From Prorocentrum cordatum (Eukaryota; Sar; Dinophyceae; Prorocentrales; Prorocentraceae), in assembly GCA_963575745.1 (NCBI GenBank), contig CAUYUJ010022548.1:399637-463636 (forward strand): DNA of 64,000 nt, written 5' to 3'. The translations under genes were made by a program, and so were the position numbers. A model generated the notes under the pieces. That model ran no database searches, was not told the origin of the DNA, and saw only the letters and a program-made list of their open reading frames with translations. Within the stretch, counting starts at the first letter, position 1. The number at the start of each line of letters is the position of its first letter. Positions 31,091-42,719 of this stretch are shown piece after piece.

Positions 31091-31720
31091 GTGGAACCGC
31101 AGTCTGATGGGCGCCCCAAATCATGGCCGCCTATACGCGGCGCGCGCGTTCCGTTGGTTCAGGAACACCACCCTCTAATGCACGTGATTGAGGAGGCGGC
31201 GGGATGGGCTTGCAGGCGCGGGCGGAAGGCCATCCTTCGCCCCGCTGCGAGGCACTTCGGCTGGGGTTGGCATGCTGGCACGGTCCTAGCTCGGCTCGCC
31301 CCCCCCCGCGCGCCCCCCTGGCGGTCGTCTCATTGCTCCGCGTCGCATGCGCTTGGGGCGACCGCGCACCTACCTGGTGATTGTGAGCAAGTCTTCATGT
31401 GCAGCGCCTACCTGCGCGTCTCGGAAGGCTTATCCGCTGCGAACATTGAGCTGCTTGCCCGCGCTGGCGCAGTTGCAGATGGACTAGCCATGCCTGCAAT
31501 CACCGGCACTGGCTTTAACAATTACTTCAGATGTTCTCTCTTCGTCGGACCTCGTTAACACACTCCTCGCGCAATTGATCGCCCCTTACACAACCAACCA
31601 ACGCGCGATGCCAATGTCCTGGATTATTTGTTGGACCCCAGCGGGCTAGCGAAAGGTTCATCTAAGGCGAACGTGGTGCTCAACTGCAACATCTTTGCGC
31701 GCCCCCCTGTGCAGCTCGCG
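31091..31720 (+). pseudogene. LINE-A endonuclease remnant
   Basis: The frame 31091-31558 contains AYLRVSEGLSAANIELL and, about 20 residues on, AITGTGFNN. In exonuclease-endonuclease-phosphatase (EEP) domains of LINEs the latter position reads GGDFN, so the metal-binding Asp appears lost. The continuation (about 31628-31720) reads NVVLNCNIFARPPVQLALR in a different frame. It would have nicked target DNA for target-primed reverse transcription; this copy is very likely dead. Confidence 0.5.
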
Positions 31721-32589
31721 CTTCGCGCCGGCATTGGCCGTTCGCGTGGGCCCCTGCAAAGGAAGCCTCCTCCTCGGCCAGCGCCAGTTCCAGTTGGCCC
31801 TGTTCCGCTGCCGCCGTCTTGGGTGGGGGCGCAAGCTGCGGCTGGCGACGCTCTTCGTTCCTGCCCCAGCCGCGACGCTGGCGGCGCCCAGCAGCGGCTA
31901 GGTGAGCCATATCGCGCCTGGGCCAATCTCTCGGACGCGGAGGTGCGCAGGGTCGTCCCGAGCTCTGGGGGCGCGCTGCCCGCCCCTGAAACCCCCGCTC
32001 TTGCTTTGCGCCGGCATGGGTGGGCATTCAGTTCAGCTGTGTCGGGTGCAAAGTTGTCTGGGTCAAGCGTGGCGGCTTGTCAGTCGAAGTGTCATTTGGC
32101 TTTCTCCCCGTACCAGGCCCTTCAAATAATGGAAGGAATGGCTTCTTGAACCCGCCGTTCAAGGTGCCGGGCGCGCCCGCCAGCGCGCGCGAGGGAGTGG
32201 CCCCTGACGGCCAACTACAACTCTCAGCAGAGATGACGCAGTCACATCTGATTCACTGGCTCTGCCCTCGACTGATGCTGCGACGTTCAGCGGACGGTGG
32301 CAGGCTAATGCCATGTGCTTTCCTTGCGGGTTTCACATGAAGCATTGCGTTAGATTGTCTGATGGCTCGCTGGGGCTGCTTGCCATGGCGTTTGCTATCG
32401 TAGAGTCTTCTTGGCCGTTTCCTGGGCAGGCCTCCCTGGCGGTCCTTCCTCTGATCCGCAAACAGTCTTGAAGGTTTCCGGCCAATGGGGGCAGTTTGGT
32501 GGGAAGCGAAGGTTAAGCGCAAGTAGTTCGCTGGCTCGCCATTCTCGCGGACAGTCGATGTTATTCGGAGGCCGAGCATGCGCGCTGAA

Positions 32590-33396
32590 AGTGCTTTTAA
32601 GCAGGGGGTTGCGATCGTTACGATTCTCTTGGATTTGTTCCAGCGCTTCTTAGCTGTTCATTTGTCTGCGCTCCTTCAGCGGTGCGTCAGCTGTATGTTC
32701 TCAGTGCAGATTGCTAGGCTTGCCGCGAGTGCTCATAGTGATGCCAGAGTTGCGCACCTTTCGAACGCGCTTGCAAGCGCCTTCTACGCCGTGAGCGGGG
32801 CGATCGCAGGCCGCGGGCTCGCCGCCACGATGGCGCGCAGCCACGCCGTCGAGGCGTTGGATGGGCTCGCACTTCTTGCCGAGGTCAGCCTGGACATTCG
32901 CATGGCCGGGTCGGGCCTCAGCTCCTCGGGCGCCACTGCTCAAGTCGTCGGTCGTCTGAGCGAAGCTGCCCCGCTGCCCCGGGGACAGGGTCTCTTTGTA
33001 GATCAATTGTTCCCCGGTCAGCCTTGGGATTGACTAGCCGCGGGCCCCGCCTCCTCGTCGCGATGAGAGAGGCGCCAAGTTCCGGGCCAGGCGCGCGCTG
33101 GTCGACGAGAAGCCGAAGAGGCTAAAGCGCGCGAGGCGTGCGATTGGCAGGTCGGCACTGAAGGTTTTCGTAGCTGGGCCGCTGCCCAGCGCCACAATCG
33201 GCGCTGAAGTTCACGGTGAGCCCCCCGACGGATTGGCGCAATACGCAGGTGGCAGCGGCCAGCGCATGGCAGCCCTCTGCCAGGATGAGGTCAATGACCT
33301 CCCTCTCAGTGTTCTCGCAGGACCCAGCCTGGCATCCTGCCGCGGCGCCGACTGCTCGCTGCGCGAAGGAGATCTGGGCTAACCAGACTGAGATGT
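32590..33396 (+). pseudogene. LINE-A reverse transcriptase remnant
   Basis: Frame 32578-33033 holds VAIVTILLDL, which fits RT motif A with its Asp at about 32632, and later LDIRMAGSGLSSSG (about 32890-32930) where a YxDD motif C is expected. If that alignment is right, both catalytic Asp residues are gone. After a stop at about 33033 the thumb-like VFVAGPLPSATIGAEV (about 33160-33210) and DPAWHPAAAPTARCAKEIW (about 33320-33380, another frame) follow. The assignment rests on order and by-eye similarity to dinoflagellate LINE RTs. Confidence 0.45.
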
Positions 33397-33499
33397 CCCT
33401 TTGCGTCGCCCCCTCGCCCGAGCCGCGGCGCCTGGGCGCCCAGGGCCCAAAACGTGGCGCGGAGTCGTTTCTCTGGGGGTTATGAGCAAGAGCCTCGAT

Positions 33500-33790
33500 G
33501 TCCAAGACCATGCGTTCGCGGGTGGATTTTGCACCCCATCGCACTGTGCCAGAGCTCCCCGGGGCTGGGTGGGGAGCGGTGTTGGTAGATGATGATGGCA
33601 GCGGCAGAGCGCGCATTCGCTGCCCACTGTGGGCTCCTGATCTGCAGACGGCCCAGGGTGGGGGGGTGCTTATGTTGTCGCTGCGATGCGCGTTCGTCGG
33701 GGAAGCGCCATCTACTCTGATTGCAAGAATGTTGCGGTCTGTCCTACATGCGCGCATTATGGCGTTCGTCTCCCGGCCCGCAGGGGGGCC
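33500..33790 (+). pseudogene. LINE-A RNase H remnant
   Basis: LPGAGWGAVLVDDDG (about 33550-33595) matches the first strands of the RNase H fold and AFVGEAPSTLI (about 33690-33720) the following helix region. The expected SDCKNV catalytic segment is present only in a shifted frame (33716-33733), so a frameshift separates it from the upstream part. Confidence 0.5.
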
Positions 33791-34941
33791 CTGGATGGGG
33801 CCCCCTTAAAGTCAAGGCGCATGTGGAAGAACCAGGGGACCTCAACGTGCAGCTGATTTTCTTTAGCTGGGAACGACCTGGCTGAGCCAGTTGCGAAGAC
33901 CACGGCCCTCAGATGCCCCCGGTCCGCGCCTGAGGATGTCGCCTGGCTTGCGCGAGACTCAGAGTCTAATGCGTTGTGCGCCTGTCAGCTAGGTTGCCCC
34001 CCTGTCGGCCAAAGCTTGATTTGGAAGATCTGCCTCTTATTGAGCCGCCTGCTGTGACCAAGCCACCGCCTGCGCGGGGGCCAACTCGTGACTGGAAACC
34101 TGTGTTGGAGGACTAGGAACGCACGTTCTGTCCGAAGGTCAGCAGAGGCGCGCCAGCCACCAAGAGCAGGCCTGTGGTTGTTGGGTATGTTTGGCAGAGC
34201 GTCTGGGCCGGCGACCCCCCGCCTCCTGATGTTTGTGCTGGCTTCGAAAAGTTTGCCCCTGCTCAAATTGCTAGTCTCCAGCACCGCTGCGTCGCCTTGA
34301 ATGCTCTGGCGGCGCGGTGGTGGAGGTGCAAAGCTTACACTTGGCATGGACAGCCGAGAAACCTTCTGAAGCGATGTGGGGAGGCGCCCCCGTCTGGATG
34401 CGCCAAGTCTGCGCGGGTAATGTTTGCAAAGGCAGGCGCCCCAAGTTTTCGGGAGTCACGGCGCAGCGCGGCCCATGGACTACAGACTTTCGGCCCCCGT
34501 CCAGGTGTAGCTTGCATCCCCTTGGGCGCCAGGTGCGCCTGTGAAGGCCGCCCGCCACGGGTCTCGGCGCCGTGGCCCTCCCCGTCGGGGCCCACCGCCA
34601 CCCGTGACCGCGCTCGAGCTCTGGCCTCGATTGGGTCGAGGACGGCACGCCGCTACCAGCCATGTTGCCTAGGGTTTGTTTTGCGCGCTGCCGCGTCGCT
34701 CGCTCGTGGTGTGAGACTCATTCGATCTTGTGGGGATGCCTTCATGGTGCCGTCACACGCCGTGAATCCAGGCGGAGCCGTCCTTACATTTTTTCCTGCG
34801 CTGTGTTGTTGAATGTCTAGCTTCAACCGCTCCGCTTTTTGAGGGAACTTTCCAGGTTGCGCTCGCAACTGGTTGGTGGGACCTCCCAGCTGGAGGTGCC
34901 TCGCTGTCATCCTGGTTGAAGTCGAAAGATCCTCATCATCA

Positions 34942-34989
34942 CCATCTTTACCCCCATCGACATCATCATCATCATCATCATCATCATCC

Positions 34990-35020
<31 letters not shown>

Positions 35021-35060
35021 AATCTTCATCCGCATCATCATCATCACCATCATCGTCCTC
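34942..35060. repeat. (ATC)n microsatellite
   Basis: About 35 ATC/CAT triplets with interruptions, then a TCC/CTT-rich tail to 35160. 34601-34941 contains nothing recognised. Confidence 0.9.
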
Positions 35061-35434
35061 CTTTCCTCTCCTCCTCTTCCTTCCTCCTCTTCCTCCTTCT
35101 CGTGCTCTCTCTTCGCTTCTTCTTCTTCTCCTCCGACGTCTCCTCTACCCTCCTCGCCCTTCCCTCCCCCTTCCAGCCAGGGGCGCCAGCGCCCCCATCG
35201 CCCGCCCGCTCCCCCCCCCCCCCCTCCGCGCCCCCGAGCGGAGGCACCCGCGGGACGATCGGCGGATGGTGACCGCGTAGCTCCCGAGCGCGCGGGCGGA
35301 CCGCTGAGGCCGCGTTCTTCGCCGCCGCCCCGCCGCCCTCTCCGCAGGTGGCTGGGACGGTGGCGAGTCCTCGCCGTCCTCTGCCAGTTTCTGTGCCCCC
35401 GCCCCGCTGCCCAACGCGCGGGCGGGCAGCGCCA

Positions 35435-35610
35435 GGGCCTTGTTCTCGAGTTCCGAAGATTGGTTCTGGAATTCAAAAAAAACGGTGGTGTTTGAATTCG
35501 AAGAGCGGTTTGTTGAATTCCAAAACTAGTTTTCGGAATTAAGCATTGAGCTGCTCTTTATTCGAAAACCAGTTTCTTGAATCCAAAAACCAGTTTTTTC
35601 TCAGAAGCCA
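35435..35610. repeat. Degenerate ~30-bp repeat rich in GAATTC
   Basis: About six units built from GGTTT, TTGAATTC and CAAAA words (35455, 35490, 35510, 35535, 35560, 35580), each with internal dyad symmetry. Confidence 0.65.
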
Positions 35611-35898
35611 CGTGTTGAAGCCGAGGCCTTCTTGTCCCAGACCGTTCGCGGGGAAACTCTGGATCAGAGCCAGGCCCGCCCGTCGGCCCGCCGCCTCACG
35701 GCGCGCCTCGCGCGCGAGGACCCGACCAGAGAGAGATTTGCGTGGAATTCCGACACATCTGTTTACGCGTGTGTTTCGTATTCCATGATTCCGCCTCCCT
35801 CTCGTTTGTCGTCGGTTTTCTTCTCAGCGCTCTCCAGTCGTCCCCCCCCGATCCGCGCCCTTGTGTCCAATTCCCTCCGGTTGTCCTCTTTATCTTAC

Positions 35899-36074
35899 AG
35901 TGGAGAACCCATGCTGAGAAACACCCTGCCCGCCTCCAGGGTGCCCTGGGTTTCTTGGGTTTCGATGGTTTTTCGATGGAAAGCGTGACGTCCCCACACC
36001 AAAAAAGCAATGGACGTCCTGGGGTCTCAGGATTGGGTGTCTTGTGGAAGGTTTCTTGTGGACTGGCCTCCACT
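35899..36074 (+). mobile_element. Short inverted-repeat element, family 3
   Basis: Left end AGTGGAGAACCCATGC, right end ACTGGCCTCCACT. The body matches 13042-13214 closely. It is preceded by TATCTTAC, so the sequence reads TTACAG at its left edge, an acceptor-like context, but no exon was identified. Confidence 0.75.
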
Positions 36075-36406
36075 GTGCTACCCGCCCCGCCGCCCGCGGG
36101 CGCGGGGAGATGCCAGGGTGCCGAGCTGGCCCCTGCCGGAAGTACATTTCAAGTCCTCGGTGTCCCAGCCTTCCGCGGCGGCCGAACAGCCGCGCAGCGG
36201 AAGGAGAAGTGGGCGGCTGGCGAGCTCGGGCCGTTGAGCCGTTTCTGCGTGCAGGGTGGAGGGGAGGGGGAGGGGGACAAGGTAGGTGCGCTCGCGTCAA
36301 CATCTGACATCCTACCCCTCCCTCCCATCCCTTACCATGGCGCTGATTTTCTCTATCCGCGGACGCGTGTCGTAGCGGACCTGTGGCTCCGCGCGCGTGT
36401 GCGTAG

Positions 36407-36843
36407 TGGGTGGTGGTGCGCGTGCGTGCGTGCGTGTGTGCGTGGTTGTGGTTGTTGTGGTGGTGGTGTGTATGTGTGTGTGTGTGTGCGTGTGTGCGCG
36501 TGTGCTGTGGTGTGACGTGGTGTGGCGTCTTGGTGGTTTGGTGGTGGGCCAGGTGCGTACGTGCGTGATGGCGGTGGTGGTGGTGCGGTGGTGTGTGTGT
36601 GTGCGTGTGTGCGTGTGTGCGTGCGTGCGTGCGTGCGTGCGTGCGTGTGTGCGTGTGTGCGTGTGTGCGTGCGTGCGTGNNNNNNNNNNNNNNNNNNNNN
36701 NNNNNNNNNNNNNNNNNNNNNNNNNNNNNNNNNNNNNNNNNNNNNNNNNNNNNNNNNNNNNNNNNNNNNNNNNNNNNNNGCGGGCGGGCGGGCGGGCGGG
36801 CGGGCGCGCGGGCGGGCGGGCGTGCGGGCGTGCGGGCGTGCGG

Positions 36844-36918
<75 letters not shown>

Positions 36919-36940
36919 TGTCTGTGTGTGCGCGCGCGTG
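36407..36940. repeat. (GTGC)n microsatellite containing an assembly gap
   Basis: GTGTGC/GTGC repeats to 36679, 100 N at 36680-36779, then GCGG(GC) and GTGC repeats to about 36925. The true length is unknown. Confidence 0.95.
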
Positions 36941-37419
36941 TGATGTGGTGTGACGCGGTGTAGCGTGGTGGTGGCGGGTGGGGTAGTGCGGTGGTGGTGG
37001 CGGTGCGCGGTGGTGATGCGCGTGCGTGCGTGCGTGCGTTGGTGGGTGGAAGTGGCGGTGGGTGTGCGTGCGGCGGGGCGGGGCGTGGTCCGGCGCGGTG
37101 GTGGCGGGCGGATGGGCGCGCGACAAAGAGGCCCGCGCTGGGGCGAGAACGCCATCCTGGACGACGGAGGCAAAACACCGATCCGAACATGAGGCCCACG
37201 CTGCAGCGGGAGCACGATTCGGAACGATTCGGGAGCAGAAATGAGGCCGGCGCCTCAGCGAGAGCAGCATTTTGAAAAAAAACGCAGGCGAAAACCCAAC
37301 TCCCGGGAATCCTGTGTGTAAAAAACAGTACGCGGGGGGGGGTCGACTACTTTCAGGCCTCCTTCGGGGGAAGAGGGAGAGTAGTATTCATATTGAGTAA
37401 TTGTGGATGGGGATGGGGG

Positions 37420-37437
37420 GAACGAGGAGGAGGAGGA

Positions 37438-37469
<32 letters not shown>

Positions 37470-37610
37470 GAGGAGGAGGAGGAGGAGGAGGAGGAGGAGA
37501 GGAGGAGGAGAGGGAACAAAGAGGAGGAGGAGGGAACGAGGAGGAGGAGGGGAGAACGAGGGGGAGGGGATGGGGGGAACGAGGAGGAGGAGGAGGAGGG
37601 GGGAGGAGGG
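37420..37610. repeat. (GGA)n microsatellite
   Basis: GGA/GAG triplets with GAACGAGG interruptions. The GGGGGGAACGAGGAGG junction also starts the tract at 39895. Confidence 0.9.
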
Positions 37611-38129
37611 GGAGGGGAAGGGAGGGATGATCAGGGGCAGCGATAGGGGGGGATCGGCATAGGGGAGGACGGTCATCGACCCCCAATCGCCCACTTGATC
37701 GCCAAGAGGGGACCGACAGCCTTCCCCTGCCCAGGAGCGTGCGGATTCGCCGTCGGGGGCCCGTCGCCGATCTATCGGCGATGCATCGCCGATGCTGGGT
37801 CGATGTGTCCCCGCCGGTGCCAGCCCCCCCCCCCCCGCTACCGTTGCCCCTCAGATGGGGCGGGGCAAAGGGGGAGTGGGTCGGGAGCAGGATGACAGGG
37901 GCGGCTGGCGAGCTCGGGCCGTCGAGCCGTTTCTGCGTGGAGGGTTGAGGGGAGGGGAGGGGGGTGGGGGGAACGAGGAGGAGGAGGGAGAAGGGGGGGA
38001 CAGACAGTCAGACGCGAGCGCGCCGTTGTCCGCCCAGGCGGCGGGGCCTTGAAGGCCGGCGCAGGCGGGCTGGAGTCCTCAAGTGTGGAGGTGAATGTTC
38101 TCGACCGGTGGGGTTGTGTGCTGTGTGTG

Positions 38130-39545
38130 CTGTAGAAGACTGCTTCCAGGCTGCTCCATGTCTTGCTGTCTTGCGCTAGCGTGAGCCATCGTTGGTTGTC
38201 TCGTTCGAAGGGCGTGGTTGCCTCAAGAAACTTCACGATATCATCCTCCCACCCTTTCCGCTGGCCTCGGTGCCTGCGCAGCGCTGGCCGGCGGTCGTGG
38301 ATGTCCGGTTCCTATGACACAGCAAGCCGTGCCCACGTTCGGCGACTCGCGATTCTTCTTGCCCACCGCCACTTGCGTCTGAAATACGTCGTCGTCCACT
38401 CGTCAATGTTGGCCCGTTTCGCAATGTCTGTTGCTATGTGTGTAGCTCTGCGTATGACACCTTCCCAAGGTTCCAGGTCGTTCTCGTCGTCGCCGTCTTC
38501 GAAGTCCGGCTGCGTTGTGCTGTCGTCTGAGCTGGTGTTGGTTCTGCCTCCATCGTCGAAGTGAATCTCGTCGTTGGAGCCGTTGCCGTTGTCAGTTGCG
38601 CTGCTGCTGCGCCTCGTTCGTTTCCTCGGGGTGTTCACAATGAGTCGTAACATTCGTCGCTGGGCACGTCGAAGTGTTTGGAGGATGTCCTTCGTGAGCG
38701 TCCAAGAAATGCAACTGTACAAAGTGTTGGCGTTACCGTGCCGCTGAACAGCCGTAGTCCTACTATGGAGGGGGTACCGCTTGCTTGTGAGTTCGTCTCG
38801 AAGCTGGTTAAAACGGCGCCATCCAGACACAAGTCGATTGGAGAGTTCTGCTTGGTGAAAGTCGTGGAACGTGAGCTTGCGACCAAGAGACTTGGTGGTC
38901 TGACCTGCGTTGAGAATTTCAATGCTGTCGCCGTCAACGTCAGTGTGCGTTATTGTCCGCGCCTGTCGTCTGCTGACGTTGGTGAGAATTTTGGCCCGCA
39001 CGTAGATGCTTCCTTCTTGAGGTCCTGGAGTATGATCTTCAATTGTCGTACGGTTGGTGCGAGAAGAAGCAAGTCGTCGGCAAAACGTAGATTCGTGAGC
39101 AGTGTAACCTTGGAATGCCCCAGTTGTATGCCAATTCCCTGCGTTCCCGATAAGGTTTGACCTGTGTTGGAAATAATGTTCGATAGCCGCGTTGAGTAGG
39201 TAAGAGTTGAGTGTGACTGCTTGTTTTGCTACGCTCAGAATGTTGAGCTCACTGTTGCTGACGTCTGTCCGTCCTCACCTTCCGGTCTGCCCGTTGTAAC
39301 ATTCTAGCAATAGAGTAACGTTTGCTTCTGGGGTCTGGGACATTCTGCATTCGAAGTGTTCTCCATAGGTGTTCGTGGTCGACGCTGTCAAACGCCTTCT
39401 TAAAGTCGATCGCAGCGGCCCATAGCGGGAGTTGCCACTCAAGGGAGCGTTCGTGCAGTAGTGTCGCGATGAAACGATGTTTTTCCGTGCAGAAGCTTTT
39501 GCGGATGCCAGCTTGGTCAGGTGGTTGCTCAGAGTCAGGGGAAGG
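38130..39545 (-). pseudogene. LINE-B: reverse transcriptase fragment
   Basis: Reading right to left: QAGIRKSFCTEKHRF (about 39500), motif A FKKAFDSVDHEHLW (about 39370-39410), motif C LRFADDLLLL (about 39060-39095), the thumb region SLGRKLTF…YPLHSR…SCISWTLTKDILQTLRRAQRRML (38690-38880, pieces), and the C-terminal KGWEDDIVKFLE (about 38225-38260) and WLTLAQDSKTW. These are hallmarks of endonuclease-RT LINEs of the jockey/RTE-like type. At least two frameshifts (near 39000 and 39200) break it. The 5' part is missing: RT sequence stops abruptly at 39545, where block A of the cassette begins. Confidence 0.8.
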
Positions 39546-39903
39546 GGACAGGGAGGGCTGACCAGGGGCAACGATATGGGGGGAGATAGGCGTAGGGGGC
39601 GGCGCATCGACCCCCAATCGCCCACTGATCGCCAAGAGGGGCCCGATAGCCCCACCTTGCCCAGGAGCGTGCGGATTCACCATCGGAGGCCCATCGCCGA
39701 TCTGTCGGCGATGCTTCGCCGATGCTGGGTCGATGTGTCCCCACCTGTGCCCCCCCCCCCGCTACCGTTGCCCCTCAGATGGGGCGAGGAGATGGGGAGC
39801 GAGGCGGGAGGACGAGGAGGAGAGGAGAGGATTGAGCCGTTGAGCCGTTTCTGCGCGTAGGGTGGTGAGGCTGGGGGGGGGAAGGGAGAGGGGGGTGGGG
39901 GGA

Positions 39904-40085
39904 ACGAGGAGGAGGAGGAGGAGGAGGAGGAGGAGGAGGGAGGAGCAGGGGGGGAGGGAAGGGCGAGGCGAGGAAGCGAGGAGAGGGGCGGGTGGAGGAG
40001 GAGGAGGAGGAGGAGGAGGAGGAGGAGGAGGAGGAGGAGGAGGAGGAGGAGGGGGAGGGGGAGGAGGAGGAGGAGGAGGGGAAGG
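39904..40085. repeat. (GGA)n microsatellite
   Basis: Two GGA runs separated by a G+C-rich spacer (39945-39995). 40086-40737 is GC-rich and pyrimidine-rich with no supported gene. Confidence 0.9.
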
Positions 40086-41732
40086 GGGCCCTCCCTCTCC
40101 CCTCCCCCTCCTCTCGGCCGGGCGCACGGCGGAATGCCCGCCCCTGCGCAGGAGTGGCACCCTGTGCGCGGCGGAAGTTTCCGGGGGGGCGGGAGGGCAG
40201 GCCCCAGGCGTGCAGGCCGCGATGGCCGCGTCGCGTCGCACGCAGCGAGCTGCGGGCCCTGCACGAGTGGTCACTCCTGCCTGGGGGTCACGCTTGCGTG
40301 TGCTGGCCGACCCTCCTCGTCCTCATCGCCCTTCTCCTCCCTCTCCTGGTCCCCTCCCCGAACCTCGTCCTGCCCCTCCGTCCTGCCCCATCCTCGACCT
40401 CCCCGTCCTGCCACGTCCTCGCCCCGCTCCTCCTTCTCCGCGTCCTCCTGCCTATCTCTCGCCGGCCTCATGTCCTCGCCCTTCCCTCCCCCGTCCTTTC
40501 CCCTTGGGGGGGGGCGGGCAGGGAAGAGATTGATAGCAGAGCGACGAGGTGGGGGCGAGCGACAGCCAAGGGGGACGGGGAAGCAAGTCCAGGGGTGGGT
40601 GGGTGGGTGCTGAGAGGCAGGGAAGGCGGGGAGGAGAGGATCAGCAGAGTGGGACGAGAGGCAGGGAATGGGGGGACGGGTGGGGGGCTGGAGGCAGGAG
40701 AGGATCAGCAGTGTGTATGGGGGGGGAGGGGGCCGAGCTAGGTGCGCTCGTGCCTCATCTGACATCCTATCCCATCCCTCCCTCCACTTCCTTCCCATGG
40801 CACTGACTTGTATCTATCCGCGGGCGCGTGTCATAGCCAACCTGCGGCTGACGCAGAAAGACCACTTCGTGTCATGCGCAATCGGACAATGGGGAGCTGC
40901 GTGCACAGGAGGATGAGGTGGCGGGTGAGCAGGAGGATGAGCGGGAGGAACTGGATGAGGACAAACAGCAGCAGCAGGAGCTAAAGCGGATGGATCGGGA
41001 GGGAAGGGAGGACCAGTGATCAAGGCGACAAGATGAATCATTATTCGAATTCTGAAAAGTGGACCGCGCTGGGGCGAGACGAACAGCAGCAGCAGGAGCA
41101 GCAGCAGCAGGAACTGGAGTGGAAGGAACGGGAGGAACAGGAGGACCAGGGGAAGGCGGAGGAAGGGAAGTTCTGGGGGGGACCACAAGGAAGAAAGACT
41201 CGGATCAAGAAACATTGCCCGAGCTGGGGCGAGAGCGCCATTCCGAACGACGGGAGCAAATATGAGGCTCACGCTTTAGCGGGAGCACCATTTTGAAATA
41301 CCAGAAGCACTTGTTTTGAAACAAATTGTAAGCAAATCAATGGTTTGAATCCTGCGTGCGTGTGTTAAAAAAAGCACCCGGAGGGGGTGGGAGACCTCCC
41401 GCGCAATTTTAGGGGTGGAGGGAGAGTATTATTTAGATGGTTCATGGGGTGAAAAGCAGGTGAGGACGGGAGGGAGAAGGAGAGGAAAGCAGACGACAGC
41501 AGAAGGGGGGCGCACGCCTCGCAGGTGGACCGAGAGGACTGCAGGTGGAGGAGCAGGGGGAGGAGCCTCGGTGGAGTCGCGCCCTGGTGGAGCCAGAGGA
41601 CGCGCTGCGTGCAGTGCCACTGCGCAGCAGGCTCCCCACTGATCGCCGATCCCGCGTGGGCGCAGCAGTGCCGCCACGTCCTGGGATTGTTTAAGAGGTG
41701 ACATGATGGGTCAGGAGGCGGTGGAGGCCGAA

Positions 41733-41800
41733 GAGGGAGGAGGAGGAGAGGAGGAGGAGGAGGAGGAGGAGGAGGAGGCGGAGGAGGAGGAGAGCCTCCA
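41733..41800. repeat. (GGA)n microsatellite
   Basis: About 18 GGA units. 41451-41732 holds nothing recognised. Confidence 0.85.
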
Positions 41801-42029
41801 CCTCCATTTGGCGAATGAGGAAGACTAAGGGTTGGCCCTTCCGACCGGCGCGGTGACCCTGCTTGCCCTCGTCGGCCCGACAGGTTTCCACCTATGACGG
41901 AGACCACCGGCAGGAGAACCACGAGGAGCAGGACGAGAATTGTTGCGTCGACCAGTGCAGCGGCTCCGACAAGCACGACGCCGATGTCCGGCCTCCGCAC
42001 CCAGGCACCAGGGCCGCTGTTCCGAGCTG

Positions 42030-42690
42030 CGAGAGCTACAGCTGAGCAGAGTTCCGAGCCACGAGCACAGCTGCAAGAGCCACCTGCCGAGCTACGGGAA
42101 CCTCCAGCAGACCTCCGCGGGCAACCAGCTGAACTACAAGGGCCACCTGCGGATCTTCGAGGGCCACAACCTGTGCTACGAGGGCAATCGGCAGAGCTAC
42201 GATAGCCCAAAGCAAAGTTACCAGGGCCACCTGCTGAGCCACGAGAGCCACCAGCTGAGCTACGTCGGCCACCAGCTGAAACACGAGGGCCACAGGATAA
42301 GCTAACAGGGCCGCGAGCGCGGGCTACGAGAACCTTCAGCGGAGCAGCTACGAGGGCAACCAGCTGAGCTACGAGGACCACAGCTGCGCTACGAGGGCCA
42401 CGAGCAGAGTGACGAGGGCTTCCAGCAGAGCTACGACGATCACCAGCTCAATTACAACGGGCACGAGCAGAGTTTCGAGAGCCACCACTGCAGCTAGGAG
42501 GGCCACCTGCTTAGCTACGAGGGTAACTACCTGGGCTTCGGTGGTCACCGCCAGAGCAACCAGAGCCATCAGCCGAACTAACAGGGCCACGAGCAGAGCT
42601 CCGCGAGCCACCACCACAGCTGGGAGGGCCACCTGCTGAGCTACGAGGGCAACGAGCTGGGCTACGAGGGCCACCTTCAGGAGAGGATGG
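42030..42690 (+). repeat. 21-bp tandem repeat (seven codons)
   Basis: The unit CTGAGCTACGAGGGCCAC plus three bases recurs about 30 times with many substitutions. Because it is 21 bp, reading frame is kept: one frame gives LSYEGHQ-like heptads, another PPAELRG-like heptads, and the minus strand a hydrophobic VALVAQL-like repeat. Three frames are open in turn, but stops interrupt each. An outlying block at 43070-43165 lies beyond the WW remnant. Confidence 0.7.
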
Positions 42691-42719
42691 ACAACGCGAG
42701 GACTAGAGCCAGGGCGGCC

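Larger units (their letters stand above)
29521..34600 (+). mobile_element. LINE-A: decayed LINE with endonuclease, RT and RNase H traces
   Basis: Four domain traces lie in the usual order on one strand: zinc-ribbon/coiled-coil (29521-30494), endonuclease (31091-31720), RT (32590-33396) and RNase H (33500-33790), followed by a Pro/Trp-rich tail (to about 34600). Every domain is broken by frameshifts, and at least two catalytic positions appear lost. An EN-RT-RNase H layout is typical of LINEs common in dinoflagellate genomes. The boundaries are approximate; no poly-A or target duplication was identified. Confidence 0.65.
36210..41450 (+). repeat. Duplicated cassette A-B-C enclosing LINE-B
   Basis: Block A (37626-37975 and 39541-39905, ~85 percent identical by eye; its tail is also at 36210-36262) has CGACCCCCAATCGCCCAC, GCCGATGCTGGGTCGATG and GAGCCGTTTCTGCG. 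Block B (36280-36390 and 40738-40860) has CATCTGACATCCTA and CTATCCGCGG. Block C (37130-37400 and 41215-41440) has GCTGGGGCGAGA and CATTTTGAAA. Order along the DNA: A-tail, B, C, A, LINE-B (reverse), A, B, C. GGA tracts separate the blocks. Confidence 0.7.
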
